Source of the DNA: Micrasema longulum
Taxonomy: Eukaryota > Arthropoda > Insecta > Trichoptera > Brachycentridae
Direction: 5' to 3'
DNA length: 64,000 nt
Assembly (NCBI GenBank): GCA_022494885.1
Contig: JAGVSM010001315.1
Coordinates: 124,001 to 188,000 of the forward strand
A program made the translations under genes and the position numbers. The notes below the pieces were generated by a model. The model had not been told where the DNA came from. It did not search any database and was given only the letters and a program-made list of their open reading frames with translations. Of this stretch, positions 53,800 to 63,140 are shown in pieces (the stretch's first letter is position 1; every line of letters starts with the position of its first letter).

Positions 53800-54385
53800 A
53801 ATGTATATTTTTTATTTATATTAAAATACATTACATGTATTTACCATGAGCTACAAAAACTTATTTTGGACCTAAAGATAATTACATTTATTTTTATAAT
53901 ATACATTCACGACAGAACACATAATTATTAACACAAAAATATTATAACAAGCAAAATAAAGATCAAAATACAAATACTCTAATATATTAATTATGAACGC
54001 TTTCCACATACTGCTTGAGGTTATACAGTTTTAGGCTGTTAAGCTAGGGTTTCCTAGGACAGCGGTGTCCGTATTTTAACGGCCGTAGTGAACGGTGATG
54101 CGGTGGATAACCGTCGTAACGGTGACTAGAGTGTGGTTTCCTAGGAAAACGGTGTTATCAACACCATTTAACACCGTTTCCCTAGGAAACCACTCTCTAG
54201 TCGACGTTACGACGGCTATCCACCACATCACCGTTCTTAACGGCCGTTAAAATACGGGCACCGCTGTCCTAGGAAATCCTAGCTTTAGCTACATTATTAG
54301 AGCCTCGAATACTCTCAGGAAGCCTGTTATATTCCCTACAAGCCAGGTACAGTAGAGACTTTAGGCCAAATTTTTTCAATTTTTA
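53800..54385 (-). mobile_element. LINE-E 3' end, copy 2, interrupted
   Basis: Complement of the 34.2-kb LINE-E: AGATAATTACATTTATTTTT, ACATTCACGACAGAACACA, GCAAAATAAAGATCAAAATA, ACAGTTTTAGGCTGTTA, then after the palindrome AGCTACATTATTAGAGCCTC, AATACTCTCAGGAAGCCTGT. Decayed coding. Confidence 0.7.
54042..54284. mobile_element. fully palindromic 243-bp MITE, TTA duplication (PIF/Harbinger type)
   Basis: The left arm AGCTAGGGTTTCCTAGGACA, GCGGTGTCCGTATTTTAACG and the complemented right arm AGCTAGGATTTCCTAGGACA, GCGGTGCCCGTATTTTAACG pair almost to the centre, about 115 bp each. TTA stands on both sides (54039-54041, 54285-54287). The uninterrupted LINE-E copy at 34.3 kb shows TTA only once at this point, which confirms the insertion and its 3-bp TWA-type duplication. 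Confidence 0.9.
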
Positions 54386-54411
54386 AACTTCTTATACCAG
54401 TTAATAGTTAA

Positions 54412-54486
54412 TGGTTTAAGCCTTGTAAATGCCAAGACTTCTCTATTTCCTTCTCAAAAACGTTTTTCCTCTTTATTGCAATAAAT
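54412..54486 (-). mobile_element. FB-F fragment
   Basis: GGTTTAAGCCTTGTAAATGC, CAAGACTTCTCTATTTCC, AAAACGTTTTTCCTCTTTAT, TGCAATAAA. Confidence 0.6.
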
Positions 54487-55004
54487 TTTATATTTTTTTA
54501 TTATTAATCCGAGATTGTTTATCATTAGTAAATATATTTTATTTTAATAGAAATACATATGCATTGTATAAATCTACTCATTTTGTTACACTATACCGTG
54601 CAAAATAACTACTGTTAAAAAGTGAAATAACTAAATAAAATAAATACCATTTAATTTGTAAATAATTAATCAGTATAATTAACGAATTAATTGATGCAAG
54701 CTCTTTATACTCGTCTGTCATTGTTTGCGTTTTGCATTCCCGTATCGTTTTCAAGGCTCGAAGTTGTCGAAGATTTAATCAAATGCAATAATGTCGTTAG
54801 ATGGGAGATTGTCGTGGCAAAGTAATTGGGACTACTTAATTAAAACAGTGCAATTTACCGCTTATAGTAATTATTACAATTGTAGGTTGTTAAATCGGAT
54901 GCATATTTAAAATAAAGACATTACAATTACGTTTCTCGTTGACTTTGAAGTATATTAAATTAAATCGATTTATGTAAAACTTTAAGTACAAATAATAAAT
55001 ACTC
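54487..55004. other. no recognised feature
   Basis: AT-rich; no match. Confidence 0.45.
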
Positions 55005-55095
55005 AGAAGGACTTATTGCTAACAGCAATATCTTCCAGCCAACTAAAAACCAGACTGGTCAAAAGAAGAGATTAGTCAAAATTTTGCACTAAAAA
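55005..55095 (+). repeat. dispersed repeat H, copy 3
   Basis: GAAGGACTTATTGCTAACAG, CAATATCTTCCAGCCAACTA, GACTGGTCAAAAGAAG; matches 19603-19690. Confidence 0.55.
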
Positions 55096-55319
55096 ACCAC
55101 AAATATAAGTATATCAGAAGATACATATATATGTATTTATATATACATTTATATTCTCCCATCAGAAATATTATTCATCTTTGCAGTCAAATCTATAAAT
55201 CTTAAACATTTTTCTATAAGGTAAAATCTAGTACTTGTCTTCAAATATTTCTCGAGACTATTTACTTACATATATTATTAATAAATTATTTATATTCAAC
55301 TCATTATTTTTTCTGGCGT

Positions 55320-55585
55320 TGCCTAGTATGTAGGTGAAATAATTTACACAGATGAATCTCACCCGCAACAATAAAGGTTTTAGCTCTTTGACTTCACAAA
55401 CATTAACAGATGGAAGTGTCGAAGGAATATAGATGTTCAAATATAGGCAGAATGCTGAATGTTACACAGTGTGTAAAGCGGCCACTTAAACCAGCTAATG
55501 GCAGGTCTTAAGTCCTGTAGATGCCTTGACTTCGATATTCCCTTCGGTAAAATGTTCTTCATGTCTGTTGTAAAATGTTAGTTTT
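55320..55585 (-). mobile_element. FB-F foldback element, core and right part
   Basis: TAGGTGAAATAATTTACACA, GATGAATCTCACCCGCAACA, TTTTAGCTCTTTGACTTCAC, GTTACACAGTGTGTAAAGCG, GCCACTTAAACCAGC, AAATGTTCTTCATGTCTGTT. Confidence 0.75.
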
Positions 55586-56319
55586 TATAATTTGTGTAAG
55601 ACAAAAAACTGACTAAAACCGAAACCGAGGAAGAAACTAGTTTTATTAGACGAAATTGGAAAAAAAACAAAACTTCTGGCGGTCACTAGGAGTAGGCACC
55701 TACATATATATATATATATATATGTATGTTTACACTTTTATATCTCATTTCACTTAAACGAATTGCTTTTATCAGAACTTCGACCACCACGAACATTTAA
55801 AACCTTTACATCCGTTTAATAAATCAATCTCCTACAATTAAACCAAATCACCTAATACAAAAAAGCTCACAGAACTTTAAAAAGCATAATAAATTTTCAA
55901 AATCGTGATGTTTAGTGGGTGTATGGTTTATAAATACACTATGGAATATAGACCCCTGTCTAGCAGAGTACTGTAAGCATTCTTTAAATATATATAGAGT
56001 TTCTCAACTGTAATTTTTTGCTTGAACTGCATTTTAGTTGTAAAAGGTAAGTAAAACACGTTTATCAATTTTGTCTACTTTAAATTGAAATTTAATTATA
56101 CAATTCTACATAACTTCAGTAGTCTGAGTTGACAGACGTAAATCCGTTTACACATTAAAAATTCATTGTACACATTAAAATTTTAAAACCTTTTTTTAAA
56201 ACATAGATTAAAAATTAAAACATAATCATTCTCAAATCCTTATCCACTCGCGACGGTACATGGGAACTCCATAAAATGTAGTGCATCTCGATTATTTTTT
56301 AAGGGAAGGAAGGTAATGT
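55586..56319. other. no recognised feature; (TA)n microsatellite
   Basis: 55701-55728 is an alternating TA run. The rest is AT-rich and unmatched. Confidence 0.5.
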
Positions 56320-56553
56320 GATGGCCTCGTGGTGTGGTTTTGGGTTCGATTCTTGACATGGTTGATATGAAATATTTATTTAAAATGATGTTATTACACT
56401 AAAATATTTCATAGTCCCTGAACTGGTGCCTGAAGCGAAAGACTGATCATCTTACCTTTAGGTAACAAAAACGATCAAGATACGCTGTGATTGGTGTACC
56501 AATGCAGTTCCCAGTGCACCGTTAGGTGCAAAAAGGGAATGATGATGATGAAT
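56320..56553 (+). mobile_element. SINE-1 with deletion inside the tRNA head
   Basis: GATGGCCTCGTGGTGT runs directly into GGTTTTGGGTTCGATTCTTG, so about 35 bp between A and B boxes are gone. The body is good: ATTTCATAGTCCCTGAACTG, GTGCCTGAAGCG, GATTGGTGTACCAATGCAGT, GAATGATGATGATGA. Confidence 0.75.
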
Positions 56554-56604
56554 GTGATCAGTCCTAATATTTAGGTGCGAATCTAAGGACAATGAAGTAA
56601 TTCA

Positions 56605-56765
56605 GTTTACTCGTAAAATCATATTTGAAAACAAATATTTCATACCGATATTTTCCAGGAATCGAACCCGGGATTTCGAGCATGGTAAGAAAATGTGCTA
56701 ACCACCACTATGTAGCGAAATTTTCTTTGGTAGATTTTTTTCCTGGATTTTTACCTGAGAGAAAC
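56605..56765 (-). mobile_element. SINE-3 head and part of leader
   Basis: Minus strand: CTACATAGTGGTGGTTAGCA, CATTTTCTTACCATGCTCG, CCCGGGTTCGATTCCTGG (excellent B box), CGGTATGAAATATTTG. Confidence 0.65.
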
Positions 56766-57419
56766 TATGAAGTCATTGTTTTAGATCGCCATTTCGGTAA
56801 TAAAAAATATATTTTTTCAAATGAAATGTTATGTGCTTACGATCTTCTGCTAGAAGGGTCTTGATTATATTTCTTAGCTAATCCTTTTGTCGAATTTGAA
56901 CCTTGATGACGTCAGATGGTAACAATCCACTCATTAATCTCGATCAACGCCGAGGATTGACGGAAACTGCCGAAGTTGTTGGAGCGTATTTTTTTAGGGT
57001 CTACCATCTGTTTATTGGTCAAAAATGTGGTCGGGTTAAGTATAAATTATTTGTACTTTCTAATCTTATTTCAACAGAATGTAATATAAATATGAAATTA
57101 ACTTTTTTTAATGGAATAAATTATTGTTTGTTTTTATTTATTTCATCAAAAATACAAAAGATACAATAAAGTATATAAAAGTAAAAGACATAGGTTTGTC
57201 AGCAGGTTTTTATTTTTAACATAGGTAGATGTATTAAATGTACATTTAACAATCTAAAAATTACATAAAAATAAATATCTTTTCATATCTACGTCATAAC
57301 TGAGGTAAGAAATTTATGTAATTATTTTTTTTATGTACTTCAAATGTTTTTTTAATTTGTTTCATTCCTTGTTTCTTTTCTAAGTGATGTTTTTTTGTTC
57401 TGTACAATATTGTTTGCTT
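56766..57419. other. no recognised feature
   Basis: An 88-codon plus frame at 56903-57169 begins MMTSDGNNPLINLDQRRGLT and then turns into AT-driven residues. CAGATGGTA/TACCATCTG form an inverted pair at about 56913 and 57001. No family call possible. Confidence 0.4.
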
Positions 57420-57545
57420 AAGTGTCATACATATATTCGTCCCAATTCAACGCTGGACTTTGGTTTCATGCAGTTGGGATTTGTAGCTCAATTACATGTA
57501 ACGTCAATATATTGTAAATTAAAATAATAAATAAATAATTTTTAC
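57420..57545 (+). repeat. LINE-like 3' terminus, copy 2
   Basis: GTCCCAATTCAACGCTGGAC, TGCAGTTGGGATTTGTAGCT, CAATATATTGTAAATTAAAA, TAATAAATAAATAA; matches 26740-26885. Confidence 0.55.
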
Positions 57546-57729
57546 ATAAGAAAGTTGTACGCCATTAAAAAAAAACATCCAACACAAAAATCAACCGTAA
57601 CAAATTATTGTTACGTAGCTCAAAAGTAATAACAGCTGTCGGAATAGGCGTTGATACTAGCATGAGTCATTAAAGGTAGTAAGTAAGTTATTTTTATCGT
57701 CTGGTGTATCGAGATTTGGTTTGTCGTGA

Positions 57730-58340
57730 TGGCAAGTTAAGGTAGTGCCAATTTCGTGATATATCACCTCAGGGGTGCTTTACAAAGTGATTCTATAAAT
57801 AATTATAAAAGTACATGAATAAATTGAATTCTAACTTAAAATTTGTAATTTATGTAAAACAATTTACTTTGTATCACATGCCACTAATTTATTCAAATGA
57901 TTTAGAGAACAGGTGGGTTTGAAGTTTTTTCTGAAACATCTCTTCACTTTTACAGTTTCGTACTTCTGCTGGGAGAGCATCCCATGCCATGGGGCCTGCG
58001 ACCGCAAATGCGCGTTATTTTAATTTAGTGCGTTATAAAATTTAGTGCGCTGTTTGCGTAGAGGTATAAAAAGTTTTCCTTTCGCCATAGATGTAGCTAA
58101 TCTAAGCGTAAGACGTCTGTCAGTTTATTTATCTGGAACGCATAGCTCCCTTAGATTTGTGTAGTAACTTATACATAAGCCAACAGAGTTTGTATTTCAC
58201 TCTTTGTGGAAAATGTGGCCAGTGTAATTGCCGAAGTAAAAATATGAACAAAGTTAGAGATTCCAAAAATAAATCTTGCTGCTGCATTTAACATAAACTA
58301 TCGGCAAGTCATTTTATTCATTGGTAGACCCTGTGACGTC
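57730..58340 (-). mobile_element. CR1/L2-like LINE 3' end (LINE-L), decayed copy
   Basis: Aligns with 40300-40880 in the same orientation: TTTATTCAAATGATTTAGAG, AACAGGTGGGTTTGAAGTTT, CTGCTGGGAGAGCATCCCAT, GGGGCCTGCGACCGCAAATG, GTTTGCGTAGAGGTATAAAA, CCAACAGAGTTTGTATTTCA. Indels break every long frame, and about 25 bp around GTGCGTTATAAAATTTAGTG are duplicated. Confidence 0.75.
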
Positions 58341-58350
58341 GTTCAAAGTA

Positions 58351-58477
58351 GTTCATTATTTTTTTTCATACATTTTCGAGAAACATTGCAGTACAATTAA
58401 ATGCTTTAATTTTTACCGCGTTTAAGAAAACATTTTTATACCTAATTTTCCGTAGTACAAAACTTCTTCTTTATTAA
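58351..58477 (+). mobile_element. Second-family TIR element, partial third copy
   Basis: TTCATACATTTTCGAGAAAC, ATTGCAGTACAATTAAATGC, TTTAATTTTTACCGCG, TTAAGAAAACATTTTTATAC match 29840-29935. Confidence 0.65.
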
Positions 58478-58554
58478 TCAATACGTATTTACGGAAAAAT
58501 AAATTATAGTTCTTAGGCTGGGGTGTAAAGAATGATCATCTTAACTTCATGAAA

Positions 58555-58995
58555 CAAATAAAGATTAATCAACATAGTACAACAGAGATGAAGAATATTT
58601 TTGAGAAAGTAATATAGAAGTCTAGGCATCTACAGTGCTTATGACCTGTCATTTGCTGATTTAAGTGGCCACTTTACAGTAACATTCACCATTCTGCCCA
58701 TATTTTAACATTTATAAGTCTTCAATTCTTCCATCTTTAACTTTACAAACATCAACCGATGGAAGAATTGAAGACATATAGATGTTCAAACATGGGCAGA
58801 ATGGTGAATGTTACACAGTGTGTAAAGTGGTCACATAAATCAGCCAATGACAGGTCATAAGCACTGTAGATGTCTAGACTTCTATAATACCGTCTCTAAA
58901 ATATTCTTCATCTCTGTTGTAATATGTTCATATTTACAACTTCTCAGAGAGTTGAATCTTGTCTACAAAAATTTGGATAAACTCAAAATATTGTT
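58555..58995. mobile_element. FB-F inverted dimer
   Basis: 58560-58735 reads the core on the plus strand (GTACAACAGAGATGAAGAAT, AAGTCTAGGCATCTACAGTG, AAGTGGCCACTTTACAG, CATTCACCATTCTGCCCATA). 58745-58930 reads the same core on the minus strand (CAAACATGGGCAGAATGGTG, AATGTTACACAGTGTGTAAA, AATATTCTTCATCTCTGTTG), followed by the end AAAATTTGGATAAACTCAAA. The two halves could fold into a hairpin of about 170 bp. Confidence 0.75.
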
Positions 58996-59554
58996 AATAA
59001 AGATTAAGTTTAGCTGCGGTTGCTGTACGCATGCAGTGCTAGTCGGGAATGATGATAATGTAGAAATATGTACGCAAAAGTTAAGTATAGATTACGCGCC
59101 CCAACTTTTTATCATCTTCCCGTCTCTCCCGTTCGGTAAGAGCTAAGGGCTAAGGACCGGTCCATATCGAATTACCAGCGATGCGTTCTGGATGCCCTTA
59201 AACAATGACGGATTTTGGGCTGGAAAGGGTTTATAATATGTTGGTCCTCAAACACAGCCAAGTATAATAAAGTATATTTGTAATATGATTTATAAAGTTT
59301 CAAGAGAAAAAAAATATTATTAAGCACTGTCAAAAGTATTCGAAGTGCCAGTGCTGCCAGTAAACATAAAATACAAAACAAGCCATCCATTATTTATTTA
59401 AAATTGCATTTGTGTACATACTATTCGCCAACATATTATGGCTGTTTAGGCTGTGCCACAATAATTATTTACAAGTACCACTCCACCAACCCAAAATTTA
59501 AAATGTAGGAAAAACATAAGTTTATTCCAACGGTAAAAACAAAAAAAATATTTT
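58996..59554. other. no recognised feature
   Basis: Unmatched; the two short frames look random. Confidence 0.45.
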
Positions 59555-59820
59555 TTTTCCTTTATTAGGGCCTTCTACCAAAACTTGATAACATCGGCCA
59601 TGAACAAATTACATTGATAAACATAAGAACAACATAAACAGCAAGGAATAACAATATAGATACAAACAATAGACAACAAAATATAAGTACAAGAATAACA
59701 TCAAAATATTAATTGTAATAATAAACACATAACCAAACCAACAAAAATTTCAACATAAATTGAAATAGGCACTAACAGAAAAACCCACCAAAACCTGATA
59801 GTGCCTAAAAATATTAGGTA
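59555..59820 (-). repeat. possible LINE 3' UTR and tail
   Basis: On the minus strand TAGGCACTATCAGGTTTTGG ends in TAGTGCCTA (inverted pair) and, further on, GAAGGCCCTAATAAAGGAAA. The last part resembles a polyadenylation-signal-bearing LINE end. No second copy here, so low confidence. Confidence 0.3.
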
Positions 59821-60054
59821 TTATTGTCATTGACAACTCAAAAATCTGTTAATTTTTTTAAACGTATATTTACAAATACACCAAGTTTTCTGTGAACAGT
59901 CTGTATGTTTTCATGTATCATATTCCAACGTTTGTGTACTAAAATAAAATAATGCCATTAATTTTAATACCGCTTTTAAGCTGTTTCTTCATCTTCATAC
60001 CCCTATTCGCACCAGATAGTGCATAGTGCACTGAAATTATACATTTAATTCAGA

Positions 60055-60338
60055 GTTCATCGATCATTTGTTACATAAAAGTAAGATCAGCCTTACGCTT
60101 CAGGTGTCAGTTCATGAACATGAAATATTGTTTTGTATAACCTCCTATTTAATCAACATTTCATGTCGATCTTTCGTAAAATCGAACCCAGGACCTAAAG
60201 TATGGTAGGGAAACGTGCCAAACACTACACTACTTGGCGGACTTATTTTCACTCTTTTATTATTTAGGATTTTAACCTGCTGTGCAACTATCGAGTCAAA
60301 AACACTCGTCCAGGATTCTGGACGAGTGTTTTTGACTC
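60055..60338 (-). mobile_element. SINE-3, composite copy with a palindromic 5' end
   Basis: Minus strand: leader GAGTGTTTTTGACTCGATAG, GCAGGTTAAAATCC; head AAGTCCGCCAAGTAGTGTAG, TGTTTGGCACGTTTCCCTAC; B box GGGTTCGATTTTACG; body TGAACTGACACCTGAAGCGT, AAGGCTGATC. The leader starts inside a perfect inverted repeat (60293-60338). Confidence 0.75.
60293..60338. repeat. perfect 21-bp inverted repeat
   Basis: Arms 60293-60313 and 60318-60338 are exact complements around GATT. One arm is the SINE-3 leader word CTGGACGAGTGTTTTTGACT; the other is an inverted extra copy of it. Confidence 0.9.
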
Positions 60339-60851
60339 TTTTATGTTTCACACATTTCTGCTATTTATCAAATCTTCTAAGAGCATCTTTTGTTCTTATG
60401 CCCCAATGTCCAAAATATGTAGATCAGTCAATTCGTCAAATTCAACTTGGAATTCTTTGGATAATATATCCTGCCTTTTCGTAGATCTCTTTATCATTAA
60501 CGCATTGTGGGATAAATATGGATTACCATGGGTTATATTGAAGTCTTATATGTTGGTCGTTTTTTGAATATATTGTACACCTTTATTTCTTGCACTTGTT
60601 TGTCTTTGCTTCAAAGTTATATATTATTTTTGTTCAGTTTCTTGTACAAACGCTTCTTAATATAACTGTTATAATTGGCTTAGGCTAATATATAATAAAT
60701 AAATAAATAACTTTATTTTTAATTTTCCCGTAGACAAAATAGATTACTAATTTATATTTTTATTAAAGTTATAAAAAAAAACTTATTTAGGACGGTTTAT
60801 AAAAAGAAAAAAAAATGTGACAATACATAATATCAGTTAATACAATCTATA
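60339..60851. other. no recognised feature; AATA-type tail
   Basis: AATAAATAAATAAATAA at 60693-60709 looks like a LINE tail whose body I cannot identify. Overlapping short plus frames at 60215-60567 are not convincing. Confidence 0.4.
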
Positions 60852-61136
60852 ATATTAACATATTACAACAGAGATGAAGAACATTTTAAAGAAGGCAATA
60901 TACAAGTCTAGGCATTGGCTGGTTTAAGTGGCCACTTTACACACTGTGTAACATTCACCATTATGCCCATATTTAAACATCTATATTAGTCCAATTCTTT
61001 CATTTGTTGATGTTTGTGAAGTTAAAAAGCTGATACCTTTATTTATGCGAGTGAGATTCATCTTATTGAATTATTTCACCAACATACTAGGCAACGCCTG
61101 AAATTTTTGTTTTTTCAATTTCTATACTTCTTCATA
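60852..61136 (+). mobile_element. FB-F foldback element, left-truncated
   Basis: ATTAACATATTACAACAGAG, ATGAAGAACATTTTAAAGAA, GGCTGGTTTAAGTGGCCACT, TTACACACTGTGTAACATTC, TTTGTTGATGTTTGTGAAGT, GCAACGCCTGAAATTTTT. Confidence 0.8.
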
Positions 61137-61149
61137 GACCAGGTGGATT

Positions 61150-62025
61150 TATCAACAATATTTTGAGTTTGTCCAAATTTTTGTAGACAAGGACTGGATT
61201 CAACTCCCTGGGGAGCTGTTAACATTAACATATTACAACAGAGATGAATAACATTTTACAGAAGGCAATATAGAAGTCTAGGCATCTACAAGGCTTATGA
61301 TCTGTCATTGGCTGGTTTAAGTGGCCACTTTACACACTGTGTAACATTCACCATTCCGCCCATATTTGAACATCTATATTACTTCAATTCTTTCATCTGT
61401 TGATGTTTGTGGAGTTAAAGAGCTGAAACCTTTATTTATGCGAGTAAGATTCATCTAATTGAATTATTTCACCTACATACTAGAAACACACCAGTTTGAC
61501 ATAAACTACTTGACTAAAATTGACCTTAAAAATTGTGCACAAAATAACACTGGGAAACATACAAGACGACGACATAATATTAGTCAATAACGCTGACATA
61601 CACAAATATAATACCAGACAACAACAACACTATCATATTGAAAAAGCAAAGACAAACACAGGACAGTCAAAATACTACATAATGGACTTAAACACTACAA
61701 CGACCTACCTTACTACTTGAAAACTTTTACTGGAGACAAATTTAAAATCAATCTGAAAAAGCACATGATGACTGAACTAACTAGACAAGACGAGACATAA
61801 AATGACTAGACAATATTCAATTTCTAATGTAACCCTAACGGGTTTTTTAAAATTGTAAATAAATAAATAAAAAAACGCCTGAAATTTTTATTTTTTCAAT
61901 TTCTATACCCCTTCTTTAAAATGTTCTTCATCTCTGTTGTAATATGTTTATGTCAACAGCTCCCCGGGAGTTGAATCCAGTCCTTGTCTACAAAAATTTG
62001 GACAAACTCAAAATATTGTTGACAA
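61150..62025 (+). mobile_element. FB-F reference element, full length, interrupted by a LINE
   Basis: Left end from 61151: TCAACAATATTTTGAGTTTG, TCCAAATTTTTGTAGACAAG, GACTGGATTCAACTCCCTGG, GGAGCTGTT, through ACAACAGAGATGAATAACAT. The right end up to 62025 is its complement for about 118 bp. The core carries GTCATTGGCTGGTTTAAGTG, GCCACTTTACACACTGTGTA and CATCTGTTGATGTTTGTGG. Without the 390-bp LINE insert the element is about 485 bp. No coding frame; a target duplication is not evident. Confidence 0.85.
61484..61872 (+). mobile_element. CR1-like LINE 3' end inside FB-F (LINE-Q)
   Basis: The frame reads IHKYNTRQQQHYHIEKAKTN, TGQSKYYIM and, after a one-base shift, GLKHYNDLPYYLKTF, KFKINLKKHMMTE with a stop at about 61800. 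This is the H.YNTR...............YN.LP......F...LK terminus of CR1-like ORF2. The 3' end is TTGTAAATAAATAAATAAA. The FB-F flanks rejoin with a loss of about 2-3 bp and no duplication. Confidence 0.75.
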
Positions 62026-62959
62026 TCTATAGTAGTAAGGAAACATTATATTTAAAACATAAAACACAGTATGATACACTATTAGTGTAAGTTATATCAA
62101 TAACTATCACTATTAAAAAGATTTAGGTGATATTTTTTTATTGCAACACTTTTAGATACGCTATTTGACTTATCGTTTTTTAGTCCATCCAGCCGTTTGT
62201 CAAATCAGGAAAGGCCAATATTTTCCAGAGGCTTTTTGCCGAACTTTTGACAAACGTTGAGCGAAATTTAGATACGTGAAGGTTTTTTTAATTTCGTGTA
62301 TAGTGGTTGTAAATATCATGATTAAATATGAGACATGATAGTACTGGAGAACCTTGGTACCCGTCCAAAGTAATTTGAATGCCCCTATGATAAAATGCAT
62401 TCATTAATTTGATGAGCAATTGCGTTATCGGCTGATGGGGAAGTCGCCATGGAAGACTAATAGCTAGAAGTCGGATGATAATAATGATGTTGATTGATAT
62501 TGTTGATGCGTGGATGATAATACACATACTTGTAATAGAAAACTGGGTTTGTATATATGGATTTGGAAAAATATTTGTTTTTCGTAGTAATAAAAATAAA
62601 TAAATAATTAATTTAACTCAGTTATATGGTCACCGTATTACAGGTTTCAAAGTACATCGAAAGAGTTCAGCATAAATTTTTACGTTTTATCAATTTAAAA
62701 ACTAAATATTCCGATTGAGTTTATTAATTGCACATACTTAAATGATTATTTGAATATACAAATAATATAAAAAAGACGAAAATTAAATAACTATCCTTTT
62801 TCATTAAAAATATTAACATCAATGCTCGATTGTTGTCAACTCATAAATTTTATTGAAGTGCGAGTGCCTGGTCGAGTTACCTGATGCGGTTCATCATCGA
62901 CCAATTTAAAATTTAAGCCATTTAAAAACTTAATATGAATATAATTTGTTATTTTGTAT
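62026..62959. other. no recognised feature
   Basis: Unmatched, AT-rich; minus frames at 62200-62527 look random. Confidence 0.45.
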
Positions 62960-63140
62960 TTTTTGTATTTTTTTTTGCACCACAACAGGCCAGGAGGCCC
63001 AATTACAGTGGTGAATTACATCACAGAACACCCAGGCTTGAGAAAAATCACATTTAATTTTTGTGTTCTCACCGGGAATCGAACCCGGAACTATCCGTGT
63101 GTGAGTCAAGCGTCTTGACCACTGCACCACGGAGGCCGTT
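62960..63140 (-). mobile_element. SINE-2, full-length reference copy
   Basis: Minus strand: GGCCTCCGTGGTGCAGTGGT, CAAGACGCTTGACTCACACA (A box and arm), TTCCGGGTTCGATTCCCGG (perfect B box stem), GTGAGAACACAAAAATTAAA, TTTTCTCAAGCCTGGGTGTT, TGTAATTGGGCCTCCTGGCC, TGTTGTGGTGC, then an A-rich end. The 66-codon frame over it is a by-product. It is not a tRNA gene: the sequence continues past the head without a CCA-side acceptor partner or T-run. Confidence 0.85.

Noticed and set aside
62930..63130. tRNA genes at SINE heads (also 31353, 34108, 49968, 56700)
   Set aside because: A- and B-box words are good, but the heads run on into repeated SINE bodies, lack a paired acceptor stem and lack a terminator; the same sequences recur as dispersed copies.
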